From contig QUOL01000025.1 in NCBI GenBank assembly GCA_009761415.1, forward strand, positions 248,001 to 312,000: DNA of 64,000 nt, written 5' to 3'. Position numbers and translations under genes: made by a program. This DNA is from Sarcomyxa edulis. Its lineage: Eukaryota; Basidiomycota; Agaricomycetes; Agaricales; Mycenaceae. Below the pieces are notes generated by a model, which saw only the letters and a program-made list of their open reading frames with translations, had not been told where the DNA came from and made no database searches. The first letter of the stretch is position 1. Each line of letters opens with the position of its first letter. Below, piece by piece: positions 23,942 through 35,280 of the stretch.

Positions 23942-24388
23942 CTAAATAACATCCTCGACCCCCTTCATCCGTTCTTTGCGTACCTTTGCACTCCTATAGA
24001 CGACACAACACGAGATGAGATGAGAATACCACCCACCCAGTACGGAATGGAATAGAATAGAACACGACCGTGACAGCACTGGCACTCACACTTTATTAAA
24101 CCGACTCTCGTCCCCATTGAACAAAAAAGCGTCGTAGAATATCGTGCCGACTTGTGCGCCGACGATAGGCGCGATGATGGGACACCATAGCCAGTATTGG
24201 CTGGGGACAGTATTTATCAGCAAGGGTCAAGGGGAGATATCGATTGATGAATGGAATTACTTACTTTCTGAAAGTATAAACAGCTCTACCGTACCCAACC
24301 ATAGAAGTCAATATTCGGGGACCGAGGTCTCGTGCGGGGTTGATGGCATAGCCTGTGTTGTTCAAGTTGATGTTGATTCGCGACCGGG

Positions 24389-24419
<31 letters not shown>

Positions 24420-25761
24420 CGATCAAGATCTATGAGATGAGGACGGACGAGGACGAAAAAAGAAACTAACCAGTTTGCATGCCCAAAGAAGCGCCGATGC
24501 CTAAGATTAGGATGAACAATATGAGGGGTTGTAAGCCGTTCGGGGGAGGGAGGTTTTGCTTGTCGGACATGGCGAGGACGACGATGAGGAGGATTGCAGA
24601 GCCTAGGAATTCGGAGAAGAAGCAGGAGACGGGGGTCATGTAATCTAGCTGTGGGTCGGTCGAGAATGGGGCAAAATAGGAAAGAATCGATACAGGGAGG
24701 TGAGTGAGTGAATCGACACGACACCAAAGAAAGTACGAATGACGATGAATGACCGCTGTGTTCACATAATACGGATACGCACAGCATAAGTCGAAAACAA
24801 CCCAGCCGTCTTCAACGTCCGCACGCCCTCCCCACCTTCGTATATATCAATAGCGTGGAAGTAATTCGCGTAGACGCATGCGGCGCCGACGAGTCCGCCG
24901 AGGATTTGTGCGAGGATGTAGGATGGGACTTTTCGCCAGGGGAAGTTGCGCCATGTTGCGAGGGATAGTGTTACCTGTTATTGGGTGGGTGAGGGAGTTA
25001 GTTTTGGTTTGGGAGGAGAGGGAGTGGGAGGGGGAGTGGGAGAGGGAGAGGGAGGGAGGGAGGGAGGGAGGTGAGATATGTACAGCTGGGTTGATGTGTC
25101 CGCCTGAGATACCGCCTGAGACCCATACGCCGATTGCTGTGCCTAGAGGGAAGGAAAGGGAAGGAAAGGGGTCAGTGGTCAGTGTGAGATTGATTATGTT
25201 ATGATTATGAATGAATGAAAGTGGGCATACCAACGGCCCAGCTGAAGTTCAACGATAGATAGTCCTAGGCGCGATGTAATGTGAATGTGAATGTGAGAGT
25301 CTAAAACACTACTTGTAACAGAGGTACGCGTACTCCTTTCGGACTAGGTGCGACACTGGGATTACTCGACAAGACCACCTGGCAATCGACACCTGTTCCG
25401 AATATGATGAGGAGCATGACGCCGGTGAATTCTGCGGCTGGTTCGCGTAGCATCAGGCTATCATCACAAACAAAACAAAGTGGAGTTGTTTTGTGTCAAC
25501 AACTCGTGAGTGGCGATTGAGTACTTGGAATGCGAGGGGATACACGCACCGATATTTCCACCACCAGTTTCGATGCCGATGTGGGCTACTACTGGGGGCG
25601 AGTGAATCCGTAGTCACGGTGGGCATTGTGACAGCTTTGGGTACGTAGTATTCACGTTGAATGTCCTTTCGTTTCTCTTCGATCTCGATGGAGTGACTCG
25701 GGGTGTCGAAGTTTGAAGGACCTGAGGGTGATGGTGAAGGTGAAGGAGGAGAGGGAGACAT
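23942..25761 (-). CDS. Aquaglyceroporin (MIP family water/glycerol channel)
   Basis: Nine minus-strand exons: 25761-25550, 25457-25334, 25264-25231, 25142-25084, 24974-24783, 24648-24471, 24352-24265, 24200-24090, 23993-23942. They total 1050 nt (349 residues), in phase throughout. The ~70-residue N-terminus is cytosolic and Ser/Pro-rich. Then come six membrane helices and two re-entrant loops: first NPA at residues 141-143 (SGGHINPAV), second NPA at 271-273 ([12 protein letters not shown]). Asp275 after the second-loop Arg274 is the aquaglyceroporin signature that widens the pore. It should sit in the plasma membrane and conduct glycerol and water, with roles in osmotic balance or glycerol uptake. 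The ATG at 25761 is chosen because the sequence before it is Leu/Arg-rich and unlike the family. Introns carry simple repeats (AAGT at 24389-24419, AGGG runs near 25020-25072). Confidence 0.92.
24389..24419. repeat. AAGT tetranucleotide repeat in an aquaglyceroporin intron
   Basis: Seven to eight AAGT units, transcribed as ACTT from the minus strand, inside the intron between exons 6 and 7. No coding effect. Confidence 0.9.
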
Positions 25762-27375
25762 TGTTTGGTTTGTAAGAGGTGGAAGAGAGATAGGTAGGTA
25801 GGTATTAGAGGATGAGATAGACCGAGATATCCCTGGGAGACCTAGATGCAGATGCAGATATGGGGGTAATCGCCCACGCAGCAGAGTCCAAGGAAGACGG
25901 AACGGGGCCCCGAGATACCAGATAGTCACTCGTAAGGACGGCGTATGCCGTATACCGCTCCATACTTTGAGTATGAGAAGAGCTTACTGATACTGATGGT
26001 TCCGTATGTGGAGGAGGAAAGGGGAGTTCGTTGTTGAGAATGGGCTTGTATGTAGGTCACGAGGATAGGACGCCATGTGATGAATAATCTAGAATAGAGG
26101 TCGAATGATCTGACATAGAGGTCAGATGTATGATGTGCTTCGTCCGACGTGGGGATGAGATCATGTTGATCACGATCATGATACATGGCCATGGGGTATT
26201 TTGAGTGGGGGAAACCTGAGAGAACCTGATCACTACATAGAGAGATGTTCCTGGGACATTGACCGGCGGAGAGATCGAGGAAGAAGGAGAAGCATCCGAG
26301 TCGGACTCGGACGCGCGGCACGATTCAAAGAGCTTCGAGAGATAATAGGTGTAATCCTGCCTCTGCCTGAGACTCGTGGATCAGTGTTCTGAGAATCTAC
26401 CGTTGTGTGAGATGTACCCGGGAGGAGGGGATACGACAGAGCCTCAACAGTTTCAAGACCAACGATACTCAGACGTAGATGGTCGTGGGGTGGAGCGGGG
26501 AACCGCAGGCTGAGGCGTTCCCGTGGCATCAATCGCAAATTACACGAGTCAGTGGTAGTTTGGCAGAGCTCTGGGCGGGACGATGACAGAGAGGCCGACG
26601 AGGTGGCATTCAAGAGGAGACAGTCACGACGGTTAGCCGGTTACATCCGCACCACGACCAGCAACCTCTCGTCGTCCTCCTCAAACTCCTCACTCCCCTC
26701 GCCCGTATCCTCTACACACATAAGTGGTCGACCGCCTCTGAACGTATGCCATCACCAGAAATGGAGGGTTAGGCGACAACTGGACCCACGAGCTTCCGTC
26801 CATACCTAGGTGCCGCCTAATCCATGTCTGCTGCCAATATACCGCCCTGCAGCAAAGATTGGTTGTCTATGCTCGAGGTGAGCTCAGGTCGATGGACAGG
26901 AGAGGAACACAAAGATATGTTGTATAGCTGGTAAGTGTTAATCTTGTTTTTCCTCCGTCGCGTCTTCCCTCTTATTTGTATCCAGCTCATTGTCTTAGGT
27001 TCTTCACGTTTGCATTATACTACTTGTTATATGTCCGTGCATGCAGTGTATATATGTCTTACACGAACATTGACACAGATCTATCCATCTTGAATAATAC
27101 TTTTCAGTGACGGCTTCGAAGTAGAACCCGCCAATGTACCTAGTCTGAGTCGGGCGTTACTTGGGCGTCTGTCATGACATACCCTGGCGCTTCAAGTCCT
27201 GCGGTGAACTTCGAAAGGCACGTTTTGTCTCACGTCTTCCATTTATTCCTGCCAGAGTACCACGCGCTCAGTCTGTCTTGAACACCTACGTCGAGACAAA
27301 CCTCGATTGAACGTCGAAATCGAGGTGAGTCCTTCCTTGTGATCCAATTGCTAGACTGACCTGCGATGCAGCTTT
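25762..27375. other. Intergenic, with a third relic fragment
   Basis: About 1.6 kb between the divergent aquaglyceroporin and NLR2. Around 26400-26600 it carries a third relic of the 19.4-kb gene, and around 26630-26720 a stretch similar to 22640-22740. A likely 5'-UTR intron of NLR2 lies at about 27325-27371 (GTGAGT to GATGCAG). Nothing else recognised. Confidence 0.45.
26405..26600 (+). pseudogene. Relic 3 of the Gln/Pro-rich membrane-protein gene
   Basis: Bases encode GGGDTTEPQQF (gene: GGSTTDPHQGY) and EAFPWHQS (gene: FAFPWHSS), then GRDDDREADEV in a shifted frame (gene: WDDENAR...ADDV). At least one frame change separates them. It lies inverted relative to no clear unit boundary, and no splice sites are retained. 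Confidence 0.5.
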
Positions 27376-30300
27376 ATGAGCCATTGCACTCAATGCATAA
27401 ATTCGAAATCAAAGGTCAGATTGACAGGTCTCGTAGTGCTGTATCGTAGTGCTGTATTGGACTCATCGCTCCCAGATATCTCTATCGATCCGATCCCGAA
27501 AATTGGGTTTCTACAACGCAAGAAATTCCGCGTCGAGTTGGGCCTCGATCAGCTTTCCAAGCGTTTCAAGACCAAATCGTCGAAAAGATGTAAATGGACA
27601 AATGAATTTCACTTGTGAGTTGGCTCCGTGACTGTCTCAAATCTCAGTAGTCGATCTGACCGATCTGTTCTTGTGCTGCAAGTGATGCAGCGGACGACTC
27701 GACTCTCAAACTTCGTCTCTACGTCGGCAGGCAGTACATCGGGGAAATGGAAGAGAAGATCGCGACACTCGTACTCAAAGGTAGTCACCGTGAGTCTTTC
27801 TGTTTGATGAGTCTGATATATCACTAACGGCTCCAGGGTCAGGCGTCAGCGCTCCTCTCGTGTTGGCTAATCCAAGTAGCAAGAATCCCTCGTCTATTGT
27901 GACCTTTGAGTTCACAAGTCTAGTCACCGACGTTAACGCGCAAGAGCGTGAGCTATCACAGGCAATTCATGCGGCCAACGTGAGCGTAGAGCGAATGAAT
28001 GCAACTCATTCATCGAATAGCGTAGCCGAGGGGGTGAACGACACAGCTGAACAAATGACCACGATGCTTGATGTTTTGGGGCCGTTGATCGATAAAGTCG
28101 AGCTATTAACAGAGGTATGGCATTCGAGTCGACTCTTTACTAGCTCGATTGACCTTTTCATTCAGATTCATCCTTACGCCAAAGCAGCGTCCACTGCGCT
28201 ATTGGCCATTCCCAAGGTCTGTTTTATCCTTGCACTGAGGTAGCGACATAGGTCCTAATTCTTCACCAGGCTCTTCTCGCTCAGAAGGAACGCGACGATA
28301 CTGTCATCGGCCTGATAAAAACTATGAACAGGATGTACGACTTTGTTCACCGTGCAAAGCCGCTCGAAAAGACCAAGGCGCACAAGGACCTTCTTGCGAA
28401 GATGATCGATCAAACCACAGAATGCGCATACTTCATTCGTGCATATGCTGAAGACGAGAGATTTAGTACGTCGAATTATGTGAGTGAACTGATTATTGAG
28501 AATTTCAGGTGACATCCGTCTTTTGCAGTAACGAGAACCCTCAAAAACCTCGCATCCGACGTCGATAAACAGATCACCGACTTGACGGAGAAGTTGGCTG
28601 AAGCCAGTTTGGACTTTGCCCACGACGTCGTTCGCGAGACTGGGATCAGTGTCGAGCATATAAAAGTGGTGACCATGGACATCGAGACGAGTGTCGCTCG
28701 TATCAGTGAGTCCCCTCAGTTTTTCTCATGAACTTCTTGACATGACACATTCCTCAGTCATCGAGAACAAGCTTCGTGACATGCCGTATGCCGACGGGGC
28801 ACGATACAACTCAAGCAAACTTTGTCTTCCGGATACTCGCGTCACCGTCATTGACCAGATCGTCGGTTGGGTCAATGGTACTGATGATAGAAGGGTATTC
28901 TGGCTCACTGGCGTTGCTGGCTCGGGAAAGTCGTCAATTGCCAATTCCGTGGCCCATTTCTTCGAGACTCGGGGTCGTCTCGGGTCCTCCTTCGTGTTCG
29001 TCGCCGATGCTCAATCCAGTTCGCGTGTCAAACATCTCTTCCGTACTGTGTCACGAGATATTGCAGATCGATATCCGTCATGGAAAGAAGCACTATACGC
29101 CAGTATCAAGGACCTTTCCAGTGATCTACTGACGACAAATTCCGCTACAGAACAGTTCAAACACTTTCTACTCGAGCCTTCGAAGAAACTGACAATATCT
29201 GGGCCAATTGTCATCATTATCGATGCACTAGACGAGAGTGGCGATAAATATTCACGGAGGGAACTAGTCTCGATATTATCCCAGAATATATCTACCCTTC
29301 CTCGCCAATTTCGAATTTTCGTAACATCACGTCCAGAGCCCGATATACACACCGCTTTCTACCAGAAACCGGGCATTGTCTTCGAATATATGGATGGCAT
29401 CGCGGAAACCCGCCATGATATCACGATATTCATTCGAGAGCAATTGTCGGGTGTCCTTTCTCCAGCCGCACTGAAGAATACAAATTCGTGGCTAGAGCGG
29501 CTAGTGGTCAAATCTGATAACCTGTTCCAATGGGCATCGACTGCCTGCCGTTTCATCAACGATGGTGAGGGTCATCCACCGGAGGAACGCCTCGCGGAGG
29601 TTCTCTCCACAAGTGCCAGTGACAATCACCTCGATTCTCTATACCTCACTGTTCTCCACGGCGCAATAAAGACCGACAAAATCTTGTTGACTCGCTTCCG
29701 ACGACTGCTAGGGACAATTCTTCTTGCTAGGCGTCCCCTGGGGCTCAATACCTTATATGAGCTCTGTAGCGACTTGGAGGGTTGCACCTTGGCTGCTGTG
29801 AAAGCTATCTTAAAGCCGCTTGGAACTCTACTGAGTGGCGTTGGACAGGATTTCCCACTTCGTCCTCTTCATGCATCCCTGAAGGACTTTCTGATAGATC
29901 CACAGCGGAGCGGTGAATTCTTTGTTGATTTATCGGAACAACAGAAAGCTTTCGCCCTTTCCTGCTTGCGAATCATGAATGACAACCTTCAATTCAATAT
30001 CTGCAGGTTAGAAACCTCGTATCTCCTCAACGAGGAAGTTCTCGACCTCCCTTCGCGTATCGCGAAATATATTCCTCCCCATTTATCCTATGCGTGCCTA
30101 TTCTTTGTGCATCACATTCGAGATAGTCCTTCCCATGACAATGATATCATGCAGGAGATCCGGGAACTTATGTATAACAGATTCCTCTACTGGCTCGAGG
30201 CCTTGAGCTTGATCCAACAGCTCAACTCTATTGAAGGTACATTATACGCAATTTATAGATGGATGCTAGTGAGTATGGCTTTAGCATACTATCTGTCAAG

Positions 30301-31626
30301 CATCACTAATTTGTGGTCTTCCTTGAGATTGACAAAGACATTTCCCTGTTCATTGATGATGCCACCAAATTTGTTCGGAGATTCAAGGAACCCATTTTGC
30401 AAAGTGCGCCCCACATCTACCTATCGGCACTTCCATTTGAACGCAAGGAATCTCTCATATCAAAAACATTCCTGCATTTATTTCCCAACACATTGTGCAT
30501 TCAAGCCAAATCACGAACGTACGACATCTCGGAACTACTTGCATATTCACCCGATGGAAATTGTGTTGCGCGTGGGTCCATAGATGCGAAAAATCCGAAT
30601 ATTCTCATTCGGAATGTGAAGACAGGCCAAGTCGTTGCTGGTCCATTTCCAGGACACAAAGACACGGTGGAAATCCTGGTATATGCACCCAATGGCTCTT
30701 ACATCTGCTCCGGCTCGGACGATGGCAATGTTTGACTGTGGGCAATCGCGACACCTGATGTGTCCCCGACAGTATTCCGAGGACATACGAAACCTGTTAC
30801 ATCTATTTCTTTCTCTCCAGACAGTCGACATATTGCTTCGGGATCGCGGGACGGAACAATCCGTCTCTGGGACATCGGTAACCCAGATAATCCCCCACAA
30901 ACATTTGATTATCATACTCAGACCTATGATAATACTAGGCTTTACGATCCTCTAGCTATATCTGTTGTTTTCTCTCCAGACAAGACACAGATCCGATCTG
31001 GGTTATCGTCGTATTCATCTGGAATCTTTATGTGCATCTGGGACTTGAATTCTGGGACCCAGACCACGACACAGATTTCAGAAACTAGTGACCCGTACGG
31101 AAGAATCACAGTCTCCCCCAATGGCAGATATTTTGCCGCCACAAAAAACGAGGAGGACAGCGTTCTGATTTGGGATACCGAGAAACAGAATAACCAGTTC
31201 AGCCTACCGATACCACATAGGCAATTCTACATATCTTCTCTCGCATTCTCTTCTACTGGCAAGCACTTTGCATTGGGTAGCACTGGCGGCAAAATATCTT
31301 TCTGGGATGTCGAGGCCCGCATTTGCATTGGGCAATTTCGTAGACATGGATCCTACGTTGGATGTATGGCGTTTTCTCCGGACGGAACACATATTGTATC
31401 GGGATCTAAAGATGAGACAATACATGTATCGGACATCAGCAACATGCGAGTTAATCAGGGTGTGGTCAAGAGATTGTTCTGGATGATTGGCGTCCCGAAT
31501 TTTAGTTGGGATGGGTTCTGGTGGACAGAAGATGCAAACTACATCGAAAGTTCGATCAGATATACCATCGATTGCACCCGGTTTGTACATGGACCTCGCT
31601 GGACAGAGTGTATGATCACTGAATAG
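27376..31626 (+). pseudogene. NLR-type gene NLR2 (C2-like / helical / NACHT / WD40) with an in-frame TGA
   Basis: Exons 27376-27614, 27683-27789, 27837-28114, 28166-28216, 28270-28465, 28529-28705, 28758-30268, 30328-31626 keep phase and total 3858 nt. Reading on past the stop gives 1285 residues. TGA at 30733-30735 cuts the protein to 988 residues inside an early WD40 blade (GSDDGNV-stop-LWAIATPDVSPTVF), where NLR1 has His and the consensus has Arg or Lys. WD40 coding is perfectly open on both sides. Domains: C2-like (from VRLTGLVVL to KIATLVLK), helical region, NACHT with Walker A TGVAGSGKSS (about 400-409) and Walker B IVIIIDALDESG, then WD40 blades ending TIRLWD, CIWDLN, LIWDTE and KISFWD. 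Several exons match NLR1 exactly in length. It could still yield a C2-NACHT product without a propeller, so it may not be dead. The ATG at 27376 begins the C2-like strand directly. Confidence 0.8.
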
Positions 31627-32154
31627 CCGTACATGCCTCTTTGCCTACTTATACGAGACATGGTAGCCGGCATCGCATTGTCATGATGACTTGAGCTTTT
31701 TCTCAACTTTTTCTACCCAGATCTTGACGAAACATATATTGACCAAGTTTGCCCGACAGATTTTCAAGCCCTAGCCGTGAACATACATCCGAACTGATGC
31801 TGAATGGTGGTTGCAGGAATGTTGTAAAACACCACCAGTAGCATGAAACTGCCAACTTAATAAACGGCCTTGTTGATGTTCGATCTGGGGAAAGATTTCG
31901 TGTCGGGAGTCGGCGCTACTCTGGGACTCAGAATGTGGATGTGCGTTCGCGCTGAATGGTTTGTCGAGAGATCTATTCCAGCCATGACATGCATGTCATC
32001 AGCTACTGGGAATGACGGGAGTTCCGCCAACGTCAGAGTGCGATTGGAAGTGAACTTAGGTAGGTGTACTGCAATGAGCCGGATCGTTATATGTTGAATC
32101 TGAATTCGTCTACGAGTGTCACAGTAACAGTTTAAAGTGGCATCCCGCTGTAAT
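31627..32154. other. Intergenic, nothing recognised
   Basis: About 530 bp between the 3' end of NLR2 and the 3' end of the small minus-strand gene. One 75-codon open frame (31870-32097) has no recognisable features. Confidence 0.4.
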
Positions 32155-32673
32155 TTATCTGAAAATTATGATGAGCTAGTAAGCTAGAAATCGGACTGAC
32201 GACGGCTAACCTTCCCTCCTGTACCTTTACGCTCTTCACATCCCCATCTATATCCTTCTTCTCGCCACACACATCAATATCGGAGATCTCGCACGGCCGC
32301 ATCAACACATCGGTTTTGTCCAGGCTAGAGCCCTGAGCGCTGGGAGGAGGGAGAGAGCCTGAGAGTGACTGTCCAGTATGCTCAGACTCGGACGCATCCA
32401 GATTGTCATGTTGCAACAATTCCACGACTCTGTACGTATCCACCAGGTTCAGAATTATATGTATAGAATGCGAGGAACGGAAAGGAACAGGTGGGAGGAC
32501 CGAAGAGCTGATTGCACTTACTTCTTCACAAGATCTTCAAAAGCCTGCAGTTTCTCGGAGCTATCGTACATATCGAAGTCAAACTGCAATTGTTGGCGAG
32601 ATTCAGCAATTTCGGCCTCGGATACGGTGTCATCGGTGCTGGTGTCATCAGTGCTGGTATGTTCGTCTGTCAT
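32155..32673 (-). CDS. Small acidic hypothetical protein
   Basis: Minus-strand exons 32673-32522, 32429-32211 and 32158-32155 give 124 residues in phase. The start is MTDEHTSTDDTSTDDTVSE, followed by a helical piece (AESRQQLQFDFDMYD...AFEDLVKK), then a Ser-rich acidic tail. The last intron is tentative: without it the frame runs on to a stop at 32132. No domain is recognised and there are no clear relatives elsewhere in the window. Confidence 0.4.
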
Positions 32674-33476
32674 GTCTGAGAATGTAGAATGTGGAGGGTG
32701 TTAGTTGGCATTTTTTAGTGGCCGTAGAGATGAGAAATGGAACGATACGTACTTGACTTGGGCGTTATTATAAGGTGGACGAGCCGGGATGATGGGCTTG
32801 GTCAAAGCGTGGTGGATGTTGGATGAATCGATAACGTTGAGCTGCAGAGCGAACGTTGGACCCTCGTGTCTTCACAAAGCATAGCTGCTCCAAAAGAGTT
32901 AATCGATGGCCATCAAGCTCAAATGACAAGGTTAATATATCGAGAGCATACCACTTACGAGAAAATACACATAAGTACGCACCTATCTACAGATGCTCGT
33001 GGTTTCAGCTATCAGCACGCTCTCGAGATGGTACGTGTCTAGTTTCTCTCCTGTATGTTCCTCATGTGCATCGACGCCGCTAGAGGCTATCCTCTCACAG
33101 CCAAAGAGACTTGGAGAGACTTGGAAGTTGGAAGCAAGTTGGAAGATGCACTGGCATATGCGATTCGGAGTTCGGACCGCGGTGAAGTCGGCAAGATTTC
33201 GGCAAGCTTGTTTGGATCCAACGCTTGCGGAGATTCAATTCCATCAAGCTTCTTCACAATTGCTTCACAACCGATTCTACGGAGCGCTCAAGCTTGGACC
33301 TTCATACAATCTTCACCGCGTCGTTCAACTTGCTGGAACAAGTGTTAAAAACGACCAACTGGTAGTGCTAGTAAATCCACCGACGATTGACGCCCCTAGG
33401 GCTCCTCCTCAACGTGCTACTGTATCGGCTGTCAAACGTTCCGCATTGAAGACCAGAGAGGCATTCGACTGGACCC
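32674..33476. other. Intergenic, nothing recognised up to the duplication edge
   Basis: Open frames at 32993-33493 and 33055-33348 overlap in different frames without a domain. From about 33437 the DNA becomes similar to the reverse complement of about 48520, the outer edge of the inverted duplication. Confidence 0.4.
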
Positions 33477-34883
33477 ATGATATCTACGTTTGATCCGGTG
33501 AGCATCTCTCAATTTTTTATAATTTAACCATCAAAGTTGATCATCCTTTGGTGTACATTCCAATAGGACATCGACATAGAAAAAGAAGACCGTCTCGTCT
33601 TTCCTATGCGCAGAATACTTCCCGAAATACTAGCTGATATATTCCTCTGGCTCGTCGTTGAACAAGGTCCATTCCCGTACCCAAGCGTCAAGCTCGCACC
33701 TCTATTAATGTGTCAAGTTTGCTCGTTATGGAGGGATGTAGCCATCGGCACCTCGTTTCTATGGGCTGGCATCGATATCCATCTCCGGATTCACGGTTCT
33801 GAGTCCCCTTGCATTTGGCTAGACAGGGCCAAGGTTGCTCCTCTCTCCGTGTCTCTTTCGTATTCCGGAATCTTTATGGACCCGAATAATCCACGTTTCA
33901 TCTCCATCACTCCGCTACTCAAATATCTCCCCAGATGCCGACAATTGACCTTGAATTTAACTACATACAGCCTGCAGTTTGTTCTTCAGAGGGTTTCTGC
34001 TCCTTTTGCATGCTTGGAGACCTTGAAACTGCAATTGGACAACTCTCCTGACAACATACCGAGCATCGTATCCACTAGCTTCATTTCCGCCTCCAGCCTC
34101 CGCCACTTCTCCCTCATTTCACCGCTCGGCGAACTTCATGCACGGGACATATCATTGTCTTGGTCTAAACTGACTAGCCTCACCATCTTCGCTATCAGGT
34201 ATTCCGCTGAACTCATCGCCATACTCAGTCAATGCACCTCTCTCGAAACCTGCGAACTAACTCTCTCACGCGAGGAGCTCATGACTTCGTCTGGCCCCTA
34301 CGTCCTGCCAAAGCTTCTCAGACTAACTCTCGGCTTCGCACACAACAACCTGATACCATCTCTATCATCCCTCATCCTCCCCTCCCTCGAATATCTCTTC
34401 GTCAAATGTTATGACGCATCCAATCCCCCCACGTTTGCCCTCCACTCCCGCTTTAGCACTAACCTCCAATACTTGCACCTCGAAAGCGCTAACGTCACTC
34501 CCCAGGATCTCGAATCAATATTCCGCGCTAATCCCCGCATTCGCGTCCTTGAACTCGACTCTTGCGAAGTATTTCTGCAGCCTGGCTTCTACGAGTTACT
34601 GACATATAAAGAGATTGATTCTGTGTTACCTGAACTCGAACGGTTAAGTTTGGGCTTTAACAGACAAAGCTGGGAGGCTACGTTGCCCCCCGGAGTCGTT
34701 GATATGATCGAATCGAGATGGTGTTCTAATACTGAGGGTGCGGTGGGCCGACAGGACCTTAGGCAGTTGTCGCGGTTGCAGGTCTTTGATATGCATTGGT
34801 TAGACTCGGAGGGGCCTGATTTGAAGCCTTCCTTGCCGTACCTTGAGAGATTCAGAGAAGAGGGGCTGAGGCTGAGTTGGTGA
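33477..34883 (+). CDS. F-box / leucine-rich protein, N-terminally shortened copy
   Basis: Exons 33477-33497 and 33567-34883 give 445 residues. The F-box is at the N-terminus (RRILPEILADIFLWLVVEQ...VCSLWRDVAIGTSFLWAGIDIHL), followed by leucine-rich segments (LRHFSLISPLGELHARDISLSWSKLTSL and similar). F-box proteins of this Agaricomycete type are substrate receptors for SCF ubiquitin ligases; the substrate is unknown. Compared with its intact partner at 46873-48489, this copy lacks about 55 residues between the conserved start of exon 2 (DIDIEKED) and the F-box, and its exon 1 is frameshifted. The ATG used here lies in a different frame from the partner's and restores phase at the conserved intron. 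It ends FREEGLRLSW, shorter than the partner. It may be expressed or already decaying. Confidence 0.65.
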
Positions 34884-35280
34884 GGTACTCGATGACACCC
34901 ACTCGGATCTTGGCACGATCCATTACTCGAGATGACATTATGATGTTGTACGTTATACCATATCGATGCGCTTGGAACGATTGACTTTGTCCTTCAGTCA
35001 CTATAGAACAGACTGCATACAAGATCTTGGCATCCTCTTCATGTTCACTTTTGGTAGCGTCCGTGGTTCTCACTCACTCGGACATGTATCATTCCGACAG
35101 ATCCCAAGAGGGAAGCAAGTCGAGCATATGCCTATATTCTCTGGCCCGTGGGTCCGAGACACGGTAAGGAACAGTAACCGGTCGATGAATGGACATTGAG
35201 TGGTTGATTAATGGTGGCGTCACAAGAAAGGATAATAAGCTTGCTGACGAGGACCGTCAAACACCATAGCCGTAGCTCGA
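34884..35280. other. Intergenic part of the duplication
   Basis: No gene. It is similar in reverse complement to 46540-46810, which makes it useful evidence that DNA rather than mRNA was duplicated. Confidence 0.6.

Noticed and set aside
30733..30735. TGA in NLR2 as a selenocysteine codon
   Set aside because: The site is a structural Arg/His position of a WD40 blade, no redox context exists, and most fungi lack the selenocysteine machinery.
30728..30774. An intron (GTTTGA to GACAG) removing the NLR2 stop
   Set aside because: The stretch is 43 nt, not in phase with the downstream WD40 frame, and has a poor donor.
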